Assembly (NCBI RefSeq): GCF_004354045.1
Contig: NZ_SMRT01000021.1
Span: 1-64,000 of the forward strand
Length of the DNA stretch: 64,000 nt
Source of the DNA: Paenibacillus piri
GTDB lineage: Bacteria; Bacillota; Bacilli; Paenibacillales; NBRC-103111
Direction of reading: 5' to 3'
Positions 16,202-25,299 of this stretch are shown one piece after another. The notes under the pieces were generated by a model. The model saw nothing but the letters and a program-made list of their open reading frames with translations. It was not told the origin of the DNA and made no database searches. Position 1 is the stretch's first letter. Each line of letters opens with the position of its first letter. The position numbers were made by a program, and so were the translations under genes.

Positions 16202-16768
16202 ATGACCCAACAACCTACTCAACCTATCGACACTGTAAAAATCGGTCTGCAGGCGCCGGCCTTCGATCTTCCGTCCACGCTGAATATGGAGACATTGGAG
16301 GAGAACGTTACGCTGGAAAGCTATCGCGGTAAATGGCTGATGCTGTTTTTCTGGCCGTATGACTTTACGTATGTATGTCCGACGGAAATTATCGCATTCA
16401 GCGATCATGCGGCAAGCTTCCGCGAGCTGGACTGCGAAATCGTAGGCGTTTCGGTAGACAGCGTCTATACGCATCGCGCATGGATCAATACGCCGCGCGA
16501 CCAGCAGGGCATCGGGCCGATCGATTATCCGCTTGCCTCCGATTTCAAGAAAGAGACCGCACGGGCGTACGGCGTACTGGACGAAGCTTCAGGCGCAGCA
16601 CACCGCGGCTTGTTCATCATCGATCCCGAAGGCATCGTCCGTTACCAGGTCGTGACCGATATGAACGTTGGCCGCAGCGTTGAAGAGACGCTTCGCATTT
16701 TGCAGGCTTTGCAGTCGGGTGGCCTGTGTCCGGTCAACTGGAAGCCGGGCGAGCGCACCTTGGACTAA
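16202..16768 (+). CDS. 2-Cys peroxiredoxin (AhpC/TSA family)
   Basis: The 188-residue protein has the peroxidatic Cys59 in FTYVCPTEI and a C-terminal resolving Cys176 in GGLCPVNW, as in typical 2-Cys peroxiredoxins of the AhpC group. It reduces hydrogen peroxide and alkyl hydroperoxides in the cytoplasm. No AhpF reductase gene is adjacent, so electrons may come from the upstream glutaredoxin or from thioredoxin. It is probably cotranscribed with glutaredoxin under the 15808-15914 control region. Confidence 0.93.
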   Translation: MTQQPTQPIDTVKIGLQAPAFDLPSTLNMETLEENVTLESYRGKWLMLFFWPYDFTYVCPTEIIAFSDHAASFRELDCEIVGVSVDSVYTHRAWINTPRDQQGIGPIDYPLASDFKKETARAYGVLDEASGAAHRGLFIIDPEGIVRYQVVTDMNVGRSVEETLRILQALQSGGLCPVNWKPGERTLD

Positions 16769-16913
16769 GCGCGGCATGGAACCAGGCGCGAACACGCCAT
16801 CCTAAGCGCAGCTGCAAAAAAAAGGGGTTGTCCCAAAGCCAAGAGTATGGCTGAGGGATCGCCTCTTTTTTTGGTTTTAAAATCGATCTCGCAATTTTTC
16901 GAAATTTTCATTA

Positions 16914-16951
16914 AATATTCCTTTACAGGAATATTCCGTATATGGTATATT
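16914..16951 (+). promoter_or_regulatory. Promoter with overlapping 9-4-9 operator for the RibD-like gene
   Basis: The -35 TTTACA (16922-16927) and -10 TATATT (16946-16951) are 18 bp apart. The inverted repeat AATATTCCT (16914-16922), TTAC, AGGAATATT (16927-16935) covers the -35 and half the spacer, a classic repressor site. No regulator gene is adjacent. Confidence 0.6.
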
Positions 16952-16992
16952 CTAACTATAAGAAATCTAAAACATGAAAGAGGGATTGAAAC

Positions 16993-17526
16993 ATGGGAAA
17001 AATCACAGTATCGATGTATTTATCTCTGGACGGAGTCATGGAAGAGCCGGGGGATTGGCACATGCCTTATTGGGATGATGAAATGGCCAAATTCCAATCC
17101 GATGTGTTCTACGCGAACGACGCGCTAATTCTGGGACGAGTTACTTACGAAGGATTTGCCGCAGCGTGGCCCAAGGTGAAGGAGGAGGGTGCCGACAAGA
17201 TGAATACCATGCCCAAGTATGTGGCTACCACCACGCTGGAAGAACCCCAATGGAACGCCAGTTTTATCAAGAATAACATTGTAGAAGAAGTGAACAGGCT
17301 TAAGCGGGAAACGGATCAACAATATCTGATCTATGGCAGCGGTCAATTGACTCGCACCTTGATGGAGCACAATCTTATCGACGAGTATCACTTTATGGTC
17401 CATCCGGTAGTATTGGGCAAGGGCAAACGATTCTTTATGGAACAGGGTCAAAGAGGCCTGAAGCTGGCAGGCGTAAAGACAACGACAACGGGTGTGGCCA
17501 TTTTATCCTATCAACCCTCAGAATGA
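16993..17526 (+). CDS. Dihydrofolate reductase / RibD C-terminal domain family protein
   Basis: The 177-residue protein has the RibD_C fold seen in B. subtilis YyaP/YwjB: start ITVSMYLSLDGVMEEPG, middle DALILGRVTYEGFAAAWP, and the nucleotide-binding YIYGSGQL-like segment (IYGSGQLTRTLMEHNLIDEYHFMVHPVVLGKG). Such proteins are predicted NADPH-dependent reductases, but the substrate is unknown. AAGAGGGATTG precedes the ATG and a convincing promoter lies 40-80 bp upstream. It is a single-gene unit that converges with an ABC importer operon. Confidence 0.88.
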   Translation: MGKITVSMYLSLDGVMEEPGDWHMPYWDDEMAKFQSDVFYANDALILGRVTYEGFAAAWPKVKEEGADKMNTMPKYVATTTLEEPQWNASFIKNNIVEEVNRLKRETDQQYLIYGSGQLTRTLMEHNLIDEYHFMVHPVVLGKGKRFFMEQGQRGLKLAGVKTTTTGVAILSYQPSE

Positions 17527-17579
17527 TAAGCAGAATACGAGGCTGCTATTGTGGTAATGAACGGCGGTTGAATGACAAA

Positions 17580-17610
17580 TGACCCATAAGCTGGTCAAGC
17601 TTACGGGTCA
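17580..17610. terminator. Hairpin between convergent genes
   Basis: GACCCATAAGCT pairs with AGCTTACGGGTC (one G-T wobble) around GGTC. It lies between the stops of the RibD-like gene and the minus-strand permease gene and could stop both transcripts, although the flanking T-runs are weak. Confidence 0.55.
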
Positions 17611-17684
17611 CAGTCTGAATTATCACATCGCCGCTATGCAGCTAATATTTGCATTTAGATTCTCTGTACGATCGGAGCAGTCGC

Positions 17685-18524
17685 TTATCCTTTGATCCCG
17701 GTCGTGGCGATCCCTTCCACAAAATATTTTTGCGCGAAGAAAAATACGAGCACGCAAGGGATAACCGCCAGCACGGACATCGCCAACACTTGATTCCATG
17801 GCGTACTGGACGAGTTGTCCAGCGCCATCCGCAAACCGAGCGATACCGTAAACTTTTTCACGCTCGTAATGTAGATCAAGGAGTTGAAGAAATCGTTCCA
17901 TGTCCATATAAACTGGAAGATTCCCGCGGAGATCAGAGCCGGTGCGGACAGCGGAAGCAGGATGCGCACGAGAATCATGAACGAGTTGCAGCCGTCCATC
18001 TTGGCCGATTCGTCCAGCTCTCTCGGCAGCCCTCTGAAAAACTGCACAATCATAAAGATGAAAAATGCGTGAGTGGCCAGCAAAGCCGGCATAATAAACG
18101 GCAGGTAGCTGTTCAGCCAATCGAAATTTTTGAACATAATGTACTTCGGAATGATTACGACCGCGTTCGGCAGCATCAAGGTGGAGATCATTAACGAGAA
18201 CAATAAGTTTTTCAACGGAAAATTGAACCGGGCAAAGCCGTAGGCGACGATAGTTGTCGAAATAATCGTAAAGACTACAGTTGGAATAACCATCTTGAAT
18301 GTGTTGAGGAAAAACAGGCCGAACGTATATTGACCCGATCCTTTCCAGCCGTTAATGTAGCCCGACCAGTCGAAGCTGTTAGGCAGCAGGCTAAGGGACC
18401 CGAAAATTTCCTCATTTGTTTTAAACGATGCGGTAAACAGCCAAATGAGCGGATAGATCATAACAATACCGAACAAACACATTAAAATAAACGTAATCGT
18501 TTTGCGCGTGCTTTCCGATCTCAT
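17685..18524 (-). CDS. Carbohydrate ABC transporter permease (MalG/LacG family)
   Basis: The 279-residue protein has six membrane segments and the EAA loop ELDESAKMDGCNSFMILVRI near 180-200, the hallmark of the MalG-type (CUT1) permeases. The end, FAQKYFVEGIATTGIKG, is the common C-terminus of this group. GGAGGTGATAAACG precedes the ATG, and the start overlaps the stop of the MalF-type gene. With 18521-19417 it forms the channel of a sugar importer. No ATPase gene is present; importers of this kind in Bacillales share one ATPase (MsmX-type) encoded elsewhere. Confidence 0.92.
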   Translation of the reverse strand: MRSESTRKTITFILMCLFGIVMIYPLIWLFTASFKTNEEIFGSLSLLPNSFDWSGYINGWKGSGQYTFGLFFLNTFKMVIPTVVFTIISTTIVAYGFARFNFPLKNLLFSLMISTLMLPNAVVIIPKYIMFKNFDWLNSYLPFIMPALLATHAFFIFMIVQFFRGLPRELDESAKMDGCNSFMILVRILLPLSAPALISAGIFQFIWTWNDFFNSLIYITSVKKFTVSLGLRMALDNSSSTPWNQVLAMSVLAVIPCVLVFFFAQKYFVEGIATTGIKG

Positions 18525-19417
18525 CGTTTATCACCTCCATCTTCGTAATGGGCCCAATAGGAGGAAGATCTGAAGACTAGCGCCGTCAACGCCAAAATAA
18601 TCGCGAACAACACCCATGACAAAGCGGATGCATAGCCCATTTTCAAAAACTTAAAGCCTTCGTCGTACAATTTCATACCGAACAGGTACGTGGAACGAAG
18701 CGGTCCTCCGTCAGGCAAAATGACGAACGCGCCGGTAAATTCCTGAAACGCGTTAACAATTTGCATAACCAGGTTAAACAGTAAAATCGGAGTTATCAAA
18801 GGCAATGTTACGGAGAAGAACATCCGCATCTTCGAGGCGCCTTCGACGCGGCCGACCTCATACAGCTCGGCAGGTACTTGCTTCAACCCCGCAAGAAAAA
18901 GTACCATGGAGGAACCGAATTGCCATACATTCAACATGGAAATGGTAAAGAGCGCTGTACTTGGATCTCCGAGCCAGTTGACCGGCGGAATATGAAAGAA
19001 TGAAGTAAACTGATTCACAATCCCTTCTTTCATAAATAAAAATCTCCACAGGACGGCTACGGCTACGCTTCCTCCCAATATGGAAGGCAAATAATAGACG
19101 GTTCTGAAAAAATTGACGCTTTTCAGCTTCACGGTCAAGACGACGGCTACGAACAAGGCAAACGCCAGCTTGAGAGGGACAGCGATAATAGCATAAATCA
19201 GGGTGACTCTTAAAGTCTTATAGAATGTTTCATCCTGCGTGAACATCGTAATATAGTTTTTTAAGCCGATAAATTTCGGCGGGTTTATCAGATCAAAGGA
19301 AGTAAAGGAATAGTATAACGATGCAATAAAAGGGTACAGTTCCAATAATGCAAACCCGAGTATCCAGGGACTAATATATAGCAGGCCGATATACTGGTAA
19401 TTCTTTTTTACTTTCAC
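18521..19417 (-). CDS. Carbohydrate ABC transporter permease (MalF/LacF family)
   Basis: The 298-residue protein has six membrane segments and the EAA loop LYEVGRVEGASKMRMFFSVT (about 185-205). It begins with a basic stretch followed by YIGLLYISPWILGFALLELYP, the usual start of CUT1 MalF-like permeases. The start appears to be GTG, with AAGGGTGATGATAG upstream. It follows the binding-protein gene after a hairpin and is translationally coupled to the MalG partner by a 4-bp overlap. Confidence 0.92.
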   Translation of the reverse strand: MKVKKNYQYIGLLYISPWILGFALLELYPFIASLYYSFTSFDLINPPKFIGLKNYITMFTQDETFYKTLRVTLIYAIIAVPLKLAFALFVAVVLTVKLKSVNFFRTVYYLPSILGGSVAVAVLWRFLFMKEGIVNQFTSFFHIPPVNWLGDPSTALFTISMLNVWQFGSSMVLFLAGLKQVPAELYEVGRVEGASKMRMFFSVTLPLITPILLFNLVMQIVNAFQEFTGAFVILPDGGPLRSTYLFGMKLYDEGFKFLKMGYASALSWVLFAIILALTALVFRSSSYWAHYEDGGDKR

Positions 19418-19455
19418 CTATCATCACCCTTACGTGTACTTCAGTCGAATCAGAA

Positions 19456-19478
19456 GTGCCGCTGAACTTCAGCGGCAC
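19456..19478 (-). terminator. Intra-operon hairpin between binding protein and permease genes
   Basis: GTGCCGCTGA and its exact complement form a 10-bp stem around ACT, 42 bp after the binding-protein stop. Such hairpins stabilise the upstream message or partly terminate, so that the binding protein is made in excess over the permeases. Confidence 0.7.
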
Positions 19479-19519
19479 CCTTATTTCTGTGTTCCTGACA
19501 GAACAGACCGTTGTACGAA

Positions 19520-20845
19520 TTATTTTTTCAGTTCTTTCAGCTTATCGGTGTAACGTTTGATGAGTTCGTCCGCTGCCTGATCGGGAGTCAGCTTGTTAAA
19601 TGCAACCTTTTGAATAATATCTTGGCTGATATCGCTAAGCTGGGAGTTTTGAGTTATCGCATTATCCGGTACAGCAGGTTTTTTGGAAGCAAGATCTACG
19701 GCATTTGAAATGTTTTTGTCCAATTTATTCGCTTCAACTACCGCATTTTTAGCGGCTTCGACCGCAGGAACCGCTCTGACATCGCCAAGCAGCTTAGCCG
19801 CTTCCGGATCAGTCAGCAGGAAGTTGACGAATTTAAGCGCTTCTTCCTGGTTTTCGGTTTTCTTATTTACGCTGATCACCATCGAAGGACGGATTGCAGC
19901 AGGACCGGTTTTAGCATCGGAAAAAGCGGCCGGCAGTGCGGTTACAAGTTCGGTGCCTTTAGGAAGCGACTCTTGGAATTTCGGGAACTCGCTGCTCCAG
20001 CCTTCAATGGCAACAAATTCCTGGTTGATCCATTTCGGATTTTGGTCGGTTTTTTTCGAGAACAGCTGAGCTTCGCCAAGCGGTTGGAATACGCCGTTTT
20101 GATAAGCTTTTTGAATCCAGGTGTATGCTTCGGCCGCTTGCGCTTTCGTAAACGATAAGGTGTAGTCGTCTTTGACCATCGGCTCGTTTGTTCTTTGCTT
20201 CAGCATGGACATCAGCATAATGTTGGTGACGCCCAAGTCGCCATTCATCAGGTACATTTTGCTGTCTTTATCATGCAGCTTTTTGGCTTCTTCCAGCAGG
20301 CTATCCCATGTCCAGTTCTGGTCGTATTTAATACCCACTTTGTCGGCTAACGTTTTGTTGAAAAAGACGGTACGGCCGTTCGTTCCCATCGGCAAACCGA
20401 CAACTTTATTGTTGTAAGTTACATAATCTTTTACATATGTGGCATCAAAGTTTTTCAGGTCGATAGTCTTTTGACTGTTCAAGTCAAGCAGAAGCTCGTT
20501 GCCGCCGCTAAGTTCCGCAAGCCAGGGCTGATCCAGCTGAAGAATGTCGGCAGCCGTTCCGCCGGCAAGCTGGGTTTTCATTTTTTGATCGTAGCCGTCA
20601 AAGCCGCCGTATTCGGCTTCAATGGTGACATTCGGATTTTTTTGCTTGTACAAATTGATAGCGTCCAGAGTCGCTTTATGACGTGCATCGCTGCCCCACC
20701 ATGCGAACCGTAATGTTACCGGCTTGCCGGAGTCGGAAGCGCCTCCGCCTTGAGAGGTTTGGGAGCCGGCGCCGCAGGCGGCAAGGCTTGTCGAAATTAA
20801 TGAAATTGCTACTGCGGAACTAACCAATTTTTTCGCTTTAGTCAT
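19520..20845 (-). CDS. Sugar ABC transporter substrate-binding lipoprotein
   Basis: The 441-residue protein has a lipoprotein signal ending at Cys24 (LAACGAG), a Gly/Ser linker and a CUT1 binding-protein fold: RFAWWGSDARHKATLDAINLY at the N-terminus, YDQKMKTQLAGGTAADILQLD near 85-105, and a late AALKFVNFLLTDPEAAKLLG-like helix region. It is the first gene of a three-gene minus-strand import operon and lies divergent from YesN/YesM genes, which normally sense the sugar and activate the operon. Substrate probably an oligosaccharide, unspecified. Confidence 0.92.
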   Translation of the reverse strand: MTKAKKLVSSAVAISLISTSLAACGAGSQTSQGGGASDSGKPVTLRFAWWGSDARHKATLDAINLYKQKNPNVTIEAEYGGFDGYDQKMKTQLAGGTAADILQLDQPWLAELSGGNELLLDLNSQKTIDLKNFDATYVKDYVTYNNKVVGLPMGTNGRTVFFNKTLADKVGIKYDQNWTWDSLLEEAKKLHDKDSKMYLMNGDLGVTNIMLMSMLKQRTNEPMVKDDYTLSFTKAQAAEAYTWIQKAYQNGVFQPLGEAQLFSKKTDQNPKWINQEFVAIEGWSSEFPKFQESLPKGTELVTALPAAFSDAKTGPAAIRPSMVISVNKKTENQEEALKFVNFLLTDPEAAKLLGDVRAVPAVEAAKNAVVEANKLDKNISNAVDLASKKPAVPDNAITQNSQLSDISQDIIQKVAFNKLTPDQAADELIKRYTDKLKELKK

Positions 20846-20995
20846 GTCTATTCCCCTTTTCAGTCAAATTTGCAGGTACATGTTTAATTGCACAGTTAAT
20901 TATATCAAGCGAATTTTCGCGATGAAATGCATCTGGTTTGGCAAAAGGTTTGATTATTTGTCCGAAATTTCGACAAAAATAGCGAATGAAAGGGT

Positions 20996-21255
20996 GCTTG
21001 ATTTAACATTTGACGTCATAATTTGCGATTGAAAATTGCTGTATGTGTTTATTTTGCGACGGAATGCCTACAAGACGGCGGGAATTTGACGCTGCCGAAA
21101 ACAAGCGTTCTACGATGTAAGTTGCCCGTTCATTCAAACAATATCCTTGGCAGCTTTTAACCGAACCTGTCAGCCGCACGTTCCGCAACCGGCTTGGCGA
21201 AAGCTTCGGCATATGTGAAAAGGGGGCTTAACTTAACATTTGATCCCATTTTTTG
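20996..21255. promoter_or_regulatory. Two 30-bp imperfect direct repeats in the divergent control region
   Basis: Sequences starting at 20996 (GCTTGATTTAACATTTGACG) and 21226 (GCTTAACTTAACATTTGATC) agree at about 24 of 30 positions, share TTAACATTTGA exactly, and are 230 bp apart. They lie in the 600-bp gap between the sugar importer (minus) and the YesN gene (plus). AraC-type response regulators bind direct repeats, so these are candidate YesN sites, one near each promoter. A TATAAT-like -10 for the minus gene lies near 20897-20902, with a GCGAA/TTCGC repeat in its spacer. Confidence 0.5.
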
Positions 21256-21263
21256 TCATCATG

Positions 21264-21293
21264 TTGTCATGCCGTTATTCGATCTTCTATAAT
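21264..21293 (+). promoter_or_regulatory. Promoter of the YesN/YesM genes
   Basis: TTGTCA (21264-21269) and TATAAT (21288-21293) are separated by 18 bp, about 155 bp before the YesN start. The second copy of the direct repeat (21226-21255) ends 8 bp before the -35, a good activator position. Confidence 0.65.
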
Positions 21294-21448
21294 AATGGGT
21301 AGCGCTGCAGCCGGATCCCGGCCTTTGGCATGCAGCCGTTGAATAGGCTGGGGTAAGCAAAACGAACCATCCATTTTATTTAAAACCTATTTGTGCAAAT
21401 AATAACCTTGAAGGGAATTGCATAGCGATGGCGGAGCGGGAGGTTCAA

Positions 21449-22234
21449 ATGTACAAGCTGTTGGTCGCCGACGATGAGACGAAAATAAGGAACGGGATCT
21501 GTAATTATTTTCCGTGGACTGAGCTTGGCTTTGAAATCGTGTCCGAAGCGAAGAACGGCAAGCAGGCGCTGGATTTCATTCTGAAGCATGAGGTCGACGT
21601 CGTGCTGAGCGATATCAAAATGCCGGTCATGTCGGGCGTGGAGCTGGCCGAGGAGCTGTACAACCGGAAAAGCAAAACGAAGGTTGTGTTCTTGACCGGC
21701 TACAAGGAGTTTGACTACGCCCAGAAGGCATTGATCTATGGAGTCAAAAGCTATATTATCAAGCCGACCAAGTATGAAGAGCTGCTGGAGGTATTCTCGA
21801 AGATTAAAGCCGAGCTGGATGAGGAACGGCAGAAGGAGGCGGCGGCGCCGGCGATAGTGGAGACGCAGGCCGAGGAAACGGCAGATGAATCAGCGGAAGG
21901 CGAAGGACAAAATTACCACGAGAAAAAAATCGCTGCTATCAAGTCCCACGTAATGGAGCATTATAAAGATGTGACGCTGGAGGAAGTGGCGCGCGGCTTT
22001 CATATGAATTTATTTTATTTGAGCAAATATTTTAAAAAATGGTCGGGACAAAATTTTTCCGATTATTTGATTTCGGTCAAAATGGAAAAGGCCGCCGAGC
22101 TGCTGAAAGATTTTACGTATAAAACATATGAGGTCGGCAACCTGGTCGGCTACGATAACGCCAAAAACTTCTCGAGAGCGTTCAAGCTGTATTTTGGCAA
22201 AAGCCCCAGGGAATACCGGGATTCCCCTCACTGA
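21449..22234 (+). CDS. Response regulator, YesN-like (receiver plus AraC domain)
   Basis: The 261-residue protein has a receiver domain (acidic pair D8-D9, phosphoacceptor D55 in VLSDIKMP, Lys near 105) and a C-terminal AraC double helix-turn-helix (about 165-258; EVARGFHMNLFYLSKYFKKW and VGYDNAKNFSRAFKLYFG). The linker (about 125-155) is Ala/Glu-rich and low complexity. ATG 21449 is preceded by GGGAGG; an upstream in-frame ATG at 21428 has no site. It is followed at once by its YesM kinase and lies divergent from a sugar importer, its likely target. Confidence 0.93.
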   Translation: MYKLLVADDETKIRNGICNYFPWTELGFEIVSEAKNGKQALDFILKHEVDVVLSDIKMPVMSGVELAEELYNRKSKTKVVFLTGYKEFDYAQKALIYGVKSYIIKPTKYEELLEVFSKIKAELDEERQKEAAAPAIVETQAEETADESAEGEGQNYHEKKIAAIKSHVMEHYKDVTLEEVARGFHMNLFYLSKYFKKWSGQNFSDYLISVKMEKAAELLKDFTYKTYEVGNLVGYDNAKNFSRAFKLYFGKSPREYRDSPH

Positions 22235-22267
22235 CCGCGATAGATCGACAGAATGGAAGGCGAGCGA

Positions 22268-24019
22268 ATGAAGACCAAATTTTTTATCAAGCATTTATCG
22301 ATGTTTTTGCTGCCGCTGCTTATACCGCTCATTATATTGGGAGCGCTGTCCATTCTCATTACGCAAAATTATATTAAAGAAGATATCAATAAAAGCTCGA
22401 TCAACCTGTTGAAGCAGACGAAAGAAAACATTGAATTGATTTTGAGCGAAACCGATCCGATGAGCCTGGTCTACGGAAACGATCAGCGGATCATCGAAGC
22501 GCTGGCTTCAACAATGAGAAACAGCTCGCTAACCCATGAGGAGATCATTTCGTACACGATTCTAAAAAGCTTCCTGAGCGCTCCGGCCAACGCGAGACCG
22601 TACATCGATTCTTTTTATATTTATCTTCCAAACGATAACGGGCGTTTTATTTCCTCCAAGGAGGGCCTGACCGACTTCAACGCCTATTATGATACGCAGT
22701 GGTATCAGCAATTTATTAAAAAGGATCAGCACATCAATATGTGGATCGAGCCGCGGCTTGTGAAGCCGTTCAGCTTTGAATCGCAGCCGACCCGCATCGT
22801 TACGATTTATCAGCGAATCAGCTCCGTGAACGGCTTGATCGTCCTTAATATATTGCCGGAATACATCGAGAAAGTGTTAAAGTCATTATCCACCTTGCCG
22901 GAGCAGTCCATCCTGGTCGTTAATGAGAATAACGAAATTATTTTCAGCGACAAGCAGCCGAATTACTTGAATGATCTGAATTTGAACCTGGAGACGATCT
23001 ATAAATCGGAGGAAGCGTTTTATACGGCCAAAATTGACAATGAATCGTATATCGTATCGCAGCTTAATTCGGCCAGATACGGCTGGAAGTATATATCCGT
23101 CGTGCCGCAGCGGGCGTTGTACCAGGTGCCGTTTACAATCATCAAATTTACGATTTTGCTGCTGCTCGTCTCGTTTGTGCTCGGCTTTGTGCTGGCCTTC
23201 TATTTTGCGCGGAGCCGCTACAAGCAAATATCCAATGTCATTCATATTCTCGATTCCGCCGAGAGCGGACATCCGCTGCCGCCGCTGCCGGACAGGGTCA
23301 AGGACGAGTTCGGGTACATCATCCAAAATATTGTGAAAACATTTATCGAGCAAAGCTTCCTGAAGGTCCAACTGTCCGAGCGGAGATATAAATTACAGGT
23401 TGCGCAGCTGACCGCGCTGCAATCGCAAATTAATCCGCACTTTTTATTCAATACGCTGGAGACGTTGAACTGGGAGACGATTGCATTGACCGGAAGGCCG
23501 AACCAGGTAACGAAAATCATTGATAATTTATCGGAAATATTGCGTTATTCGCTGACGAATCCGGAGGAGCCCGTCTCTTTAAATACGGAAATCAAAAACT
23601 TGAAAAGCTATATCGAGATCCAGAAGTACAGGTATGAGGACAAGTTCGATATCATTTGGGAATACGATCCGGTCGTGATCGGCTGCCGGGTTATGAAGCT
23701 GCTGCTTCAGCCTTTTGTGGAGAACAGCATCTATCACGGAATTAAGGAAAAGGAAGGAAACAGCCTGATCAAAATCCGGATTGAGCTGGTTGGTCCGGAC
23801 GTCCTTATCGCAATTGTGGATAACGGGTTAGGGATGAGCAGGGAAAGGCTTCGCAAAATACGGCATGACTTCGAGCGGGATGACGAATTCTCCGATCGAA
23901 TCGGCATGATCAATACGAATAAACGGATCAAGCTGGCTTACGGCGAGCAGTACGGGATCGTCATTCGCAGCAAAAAAGGGTGGGGAACGGCGGTGTACAT
24001 GAAGCTGCCGATGGTTTAA
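22268..24019 (+). CDS. Sensor histidine kinase, YesM-like
   Basis: The 583-residue protein has an N-terminal membrane helix (about 12-38), an extracellular dCache-like sensor (about 40-285), a second helix (about 290-315), a HAMP region, and the His-kinase core with SQINPHFLFNTLETLNWE near 390-405 and an ATPase domain near 470-580 (LLLQPFVENSIYHGI, then DNGLGM). GGAAGG precedes ATG 22268; the in-frame ATG at 22253 is less well placed. YesM kinases sense extracellular carbohydrate and phosphorylate the AraC-type partner encoded just upstream. Confidence 0.92.
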   Translation: MKTKFFIKHLSMFLLPLLIPLIILGALSILITQNYIKEDINKSSINLLKQTKENIELILSETDPMSLVYGNDQRIIEALASTMRNSSLTHEEIISYTILKSFLSAPANARPYIDSFYIYLPNDNGRFISSKEGLTDFNAYYDTQWYQQFIKKDQHINMWIEPRLVKPFSFESQPTRIVTIYQRISSVNGLIVLNILPEYIEKVLKSLSTLPEQSILVVNENNEIIFSDKQPNYLNDLNLNLETIYKSEEAFYTAKIDNESYIVSQLNSARYGWKYISVVPQRALYQVPFTIIKFTILLLLVSFVLGFVLAFYFARSRYKQISNVIHILDSAESGHPLPPLPDRVKDEFGYIIQNIVKTFIEQSFLKVQLSERRYKLQVAQLTALQSQINPHFLFNTLETLNWETIALTGRPNQVTKIIDNLSEILRYSLTNPEEPVSLNTEIKNLKSYIEIQKYRYEDKFDIIWEYDPVVIGCRVMKLLLQPFVENSIYHGIKEKEGNSLIKIRIELVGPDVLIAIVDNGLGMSRERLRKIRHDFERDDEFSDRIGMINTNKRIKLAYGEQYGIVIRSKKGWGTAVYMKLPMV

Positions 24020-24068
24020 GCTTTCGAGCGGCTGGAGGTCTTGCTGTAGGCTGCACCGTGCAGCTTAA

Positions 24069-25172
24069 TTAGCGCTGTTGTTGTTCGGGCTGCGGTCCTG
24101 TGTAAACCGATTGCGGCCGGAAAATGCGGTTGATTTCCGCCTGCTCCAGCAGGTGGGCGGTCCAGCCGACGACGCGGGCAACGGTAAACGCAGGCGTGAA
24201 CAATGCCGTCGGCAGCGCGATGGCGCGCATAATCGCTGCCGCGAAAAATTCCACGTTCGCATACAGCCTGCGGCCCGGCTTATATTCTTCAAGCAATGCG
24301 ACGGCGATTTGCTCGGTTTGCACCGCCAGGTCGAACCAGGGATCGTTGCCGGACAAAGCTTCCGTCACTTCTCGCAGCGCTTCCGCACGCGGGTCGCGGG
24401 TTTTATAGACGCGGTGGCCGAAGCCCATGAGCTTCTCGCCCCGTCCGAGGACGCCGCGGATCCAGGCTTCCGCATGATCCTTGCTGCCGATAGCGTCAAG
24501 CATCGCAATCACTTCAGACGGGGCGCCGCCGTGAAGCGGCCCTTTCATGGCGCCGATCGCCGCGCTGACGGCGGAAGCCATATCGGACTGCGTCGACAGG
24601 ACGACGCGGGAAGCGAAGGTGGACGCATTCATGCCATGCTCCATGCCAAGAACGAGATAAGCGTTAAGCGCTTTGACATGGGCGGGATTCGGACGTTCCC
24701 CTGTCAGCATGTACAGAAAGTTCGCGGTATGGCCTAACCGGGCGTCCGGTTCGATAGCAGGCAGACCAAGCTGCTTTCTGTGCCAGTAAGTTACGATCGT
24801 CGGGAGCAGCGCCGTCAATTCGACCGCCTGCCCGATTGTCGGCGGCCAGGCGGGCGTATCGTCCGACATCGCGGCAGTGGCCACCTGCAGCACGTTCATT
24901 ACCGGCATCGTTGCAGGCAGCGCCTCGAGCAGCTTCCGGATGCGATCAGGCAGCTCGCGTTTGCTTTGCAGACTGTTTCTGACCGACTCCAATCGGGCTT
25001 CATCCGGCAGCTCGCCGAACCATAATAAATATGCAGCCTCTTCGTATTCTTTGCTTACCGCCAAATCTTTGGCCCAGTAGCCCCGATATATGAGGTGGCC
25101 CTGTTCCCCATCCACAAGGCTGATATCCGTTTCCGCCGCTACGATTCCATCCAAACCGGTTACTTTTGCCAT
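24069..25172 (-). CDS. Citrate synthase family protein (citrate/2-methylcitrate synthase)
   Basis: The 367-residue protein shows citrate synthase motifs: GLDGIVAAETDISLVDGEQG near the N-terminus, then LEHGMNASTFASRV, GALKGPLHGGAP-like (GAMKGPLHGGAPSEV) and GFGHRVYKTRDPRA, which hold the catalytic histidines. The length and N-terminus match the short Gram-positive type (CitA/CitZ/MmgD). Whether it prefers acetyl-CoA or propionyl-CoA cannot be told, and no prp or TCA genes are adjacent. ATG 25172 (AGGTGAG upstream) is preferred over GTG 25181. Confidence 0.9.
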   Translation of the reverse strand: MAKVTGLDGIVAAETDISLVDGEQGHLIYRGYWAKDLAVSKEYEEAAYLLWFGELPDEARLESVRNSLQSKRELPDRIRKLLEALPATMPVMNVLQVATAAMSDDTPAWPPTIGQAVELTALLPTIVTYWHRKQLGLPAIEPDARLGHTANFLYMLTGERPNPAHVKALNAYLVLGMEHGMNASTFASRVVLSTQSDMASAVSAAIGAMKGPLHGGAPSEVIAMLDAIGSKDHAEAWIRGVLGRGEKLMGFGHRVYKTRDPRAEALREVTEALSGNDPWFDLAVQTEQIAVALLEEYKPGRRLYANVEFFAAAIMRAIALPTALFTPAFTVARVVGWTAHLLEQAEINRIFRPQSVYTGPQPEQQQR

Positions 25173-25299
25173 CGCGCTCACCTATCCTTATCGTCTGAAC
25201 CCGTTGTCGGAGCCCAGAAAAGTATGTTGATTGTTAACTCCATCATACTCCAGCAAGGATATAAAGTAAATTTATATGTTTTTATATAGTACATAAAAT

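Noticed and set aside
16816..16872. Terminator after the peroxiredoxin gene
   Set aside because: A-run, GGGGTTGTCCC and a later T-run are suggestive, but no continuous stem could be drawn with confidence.
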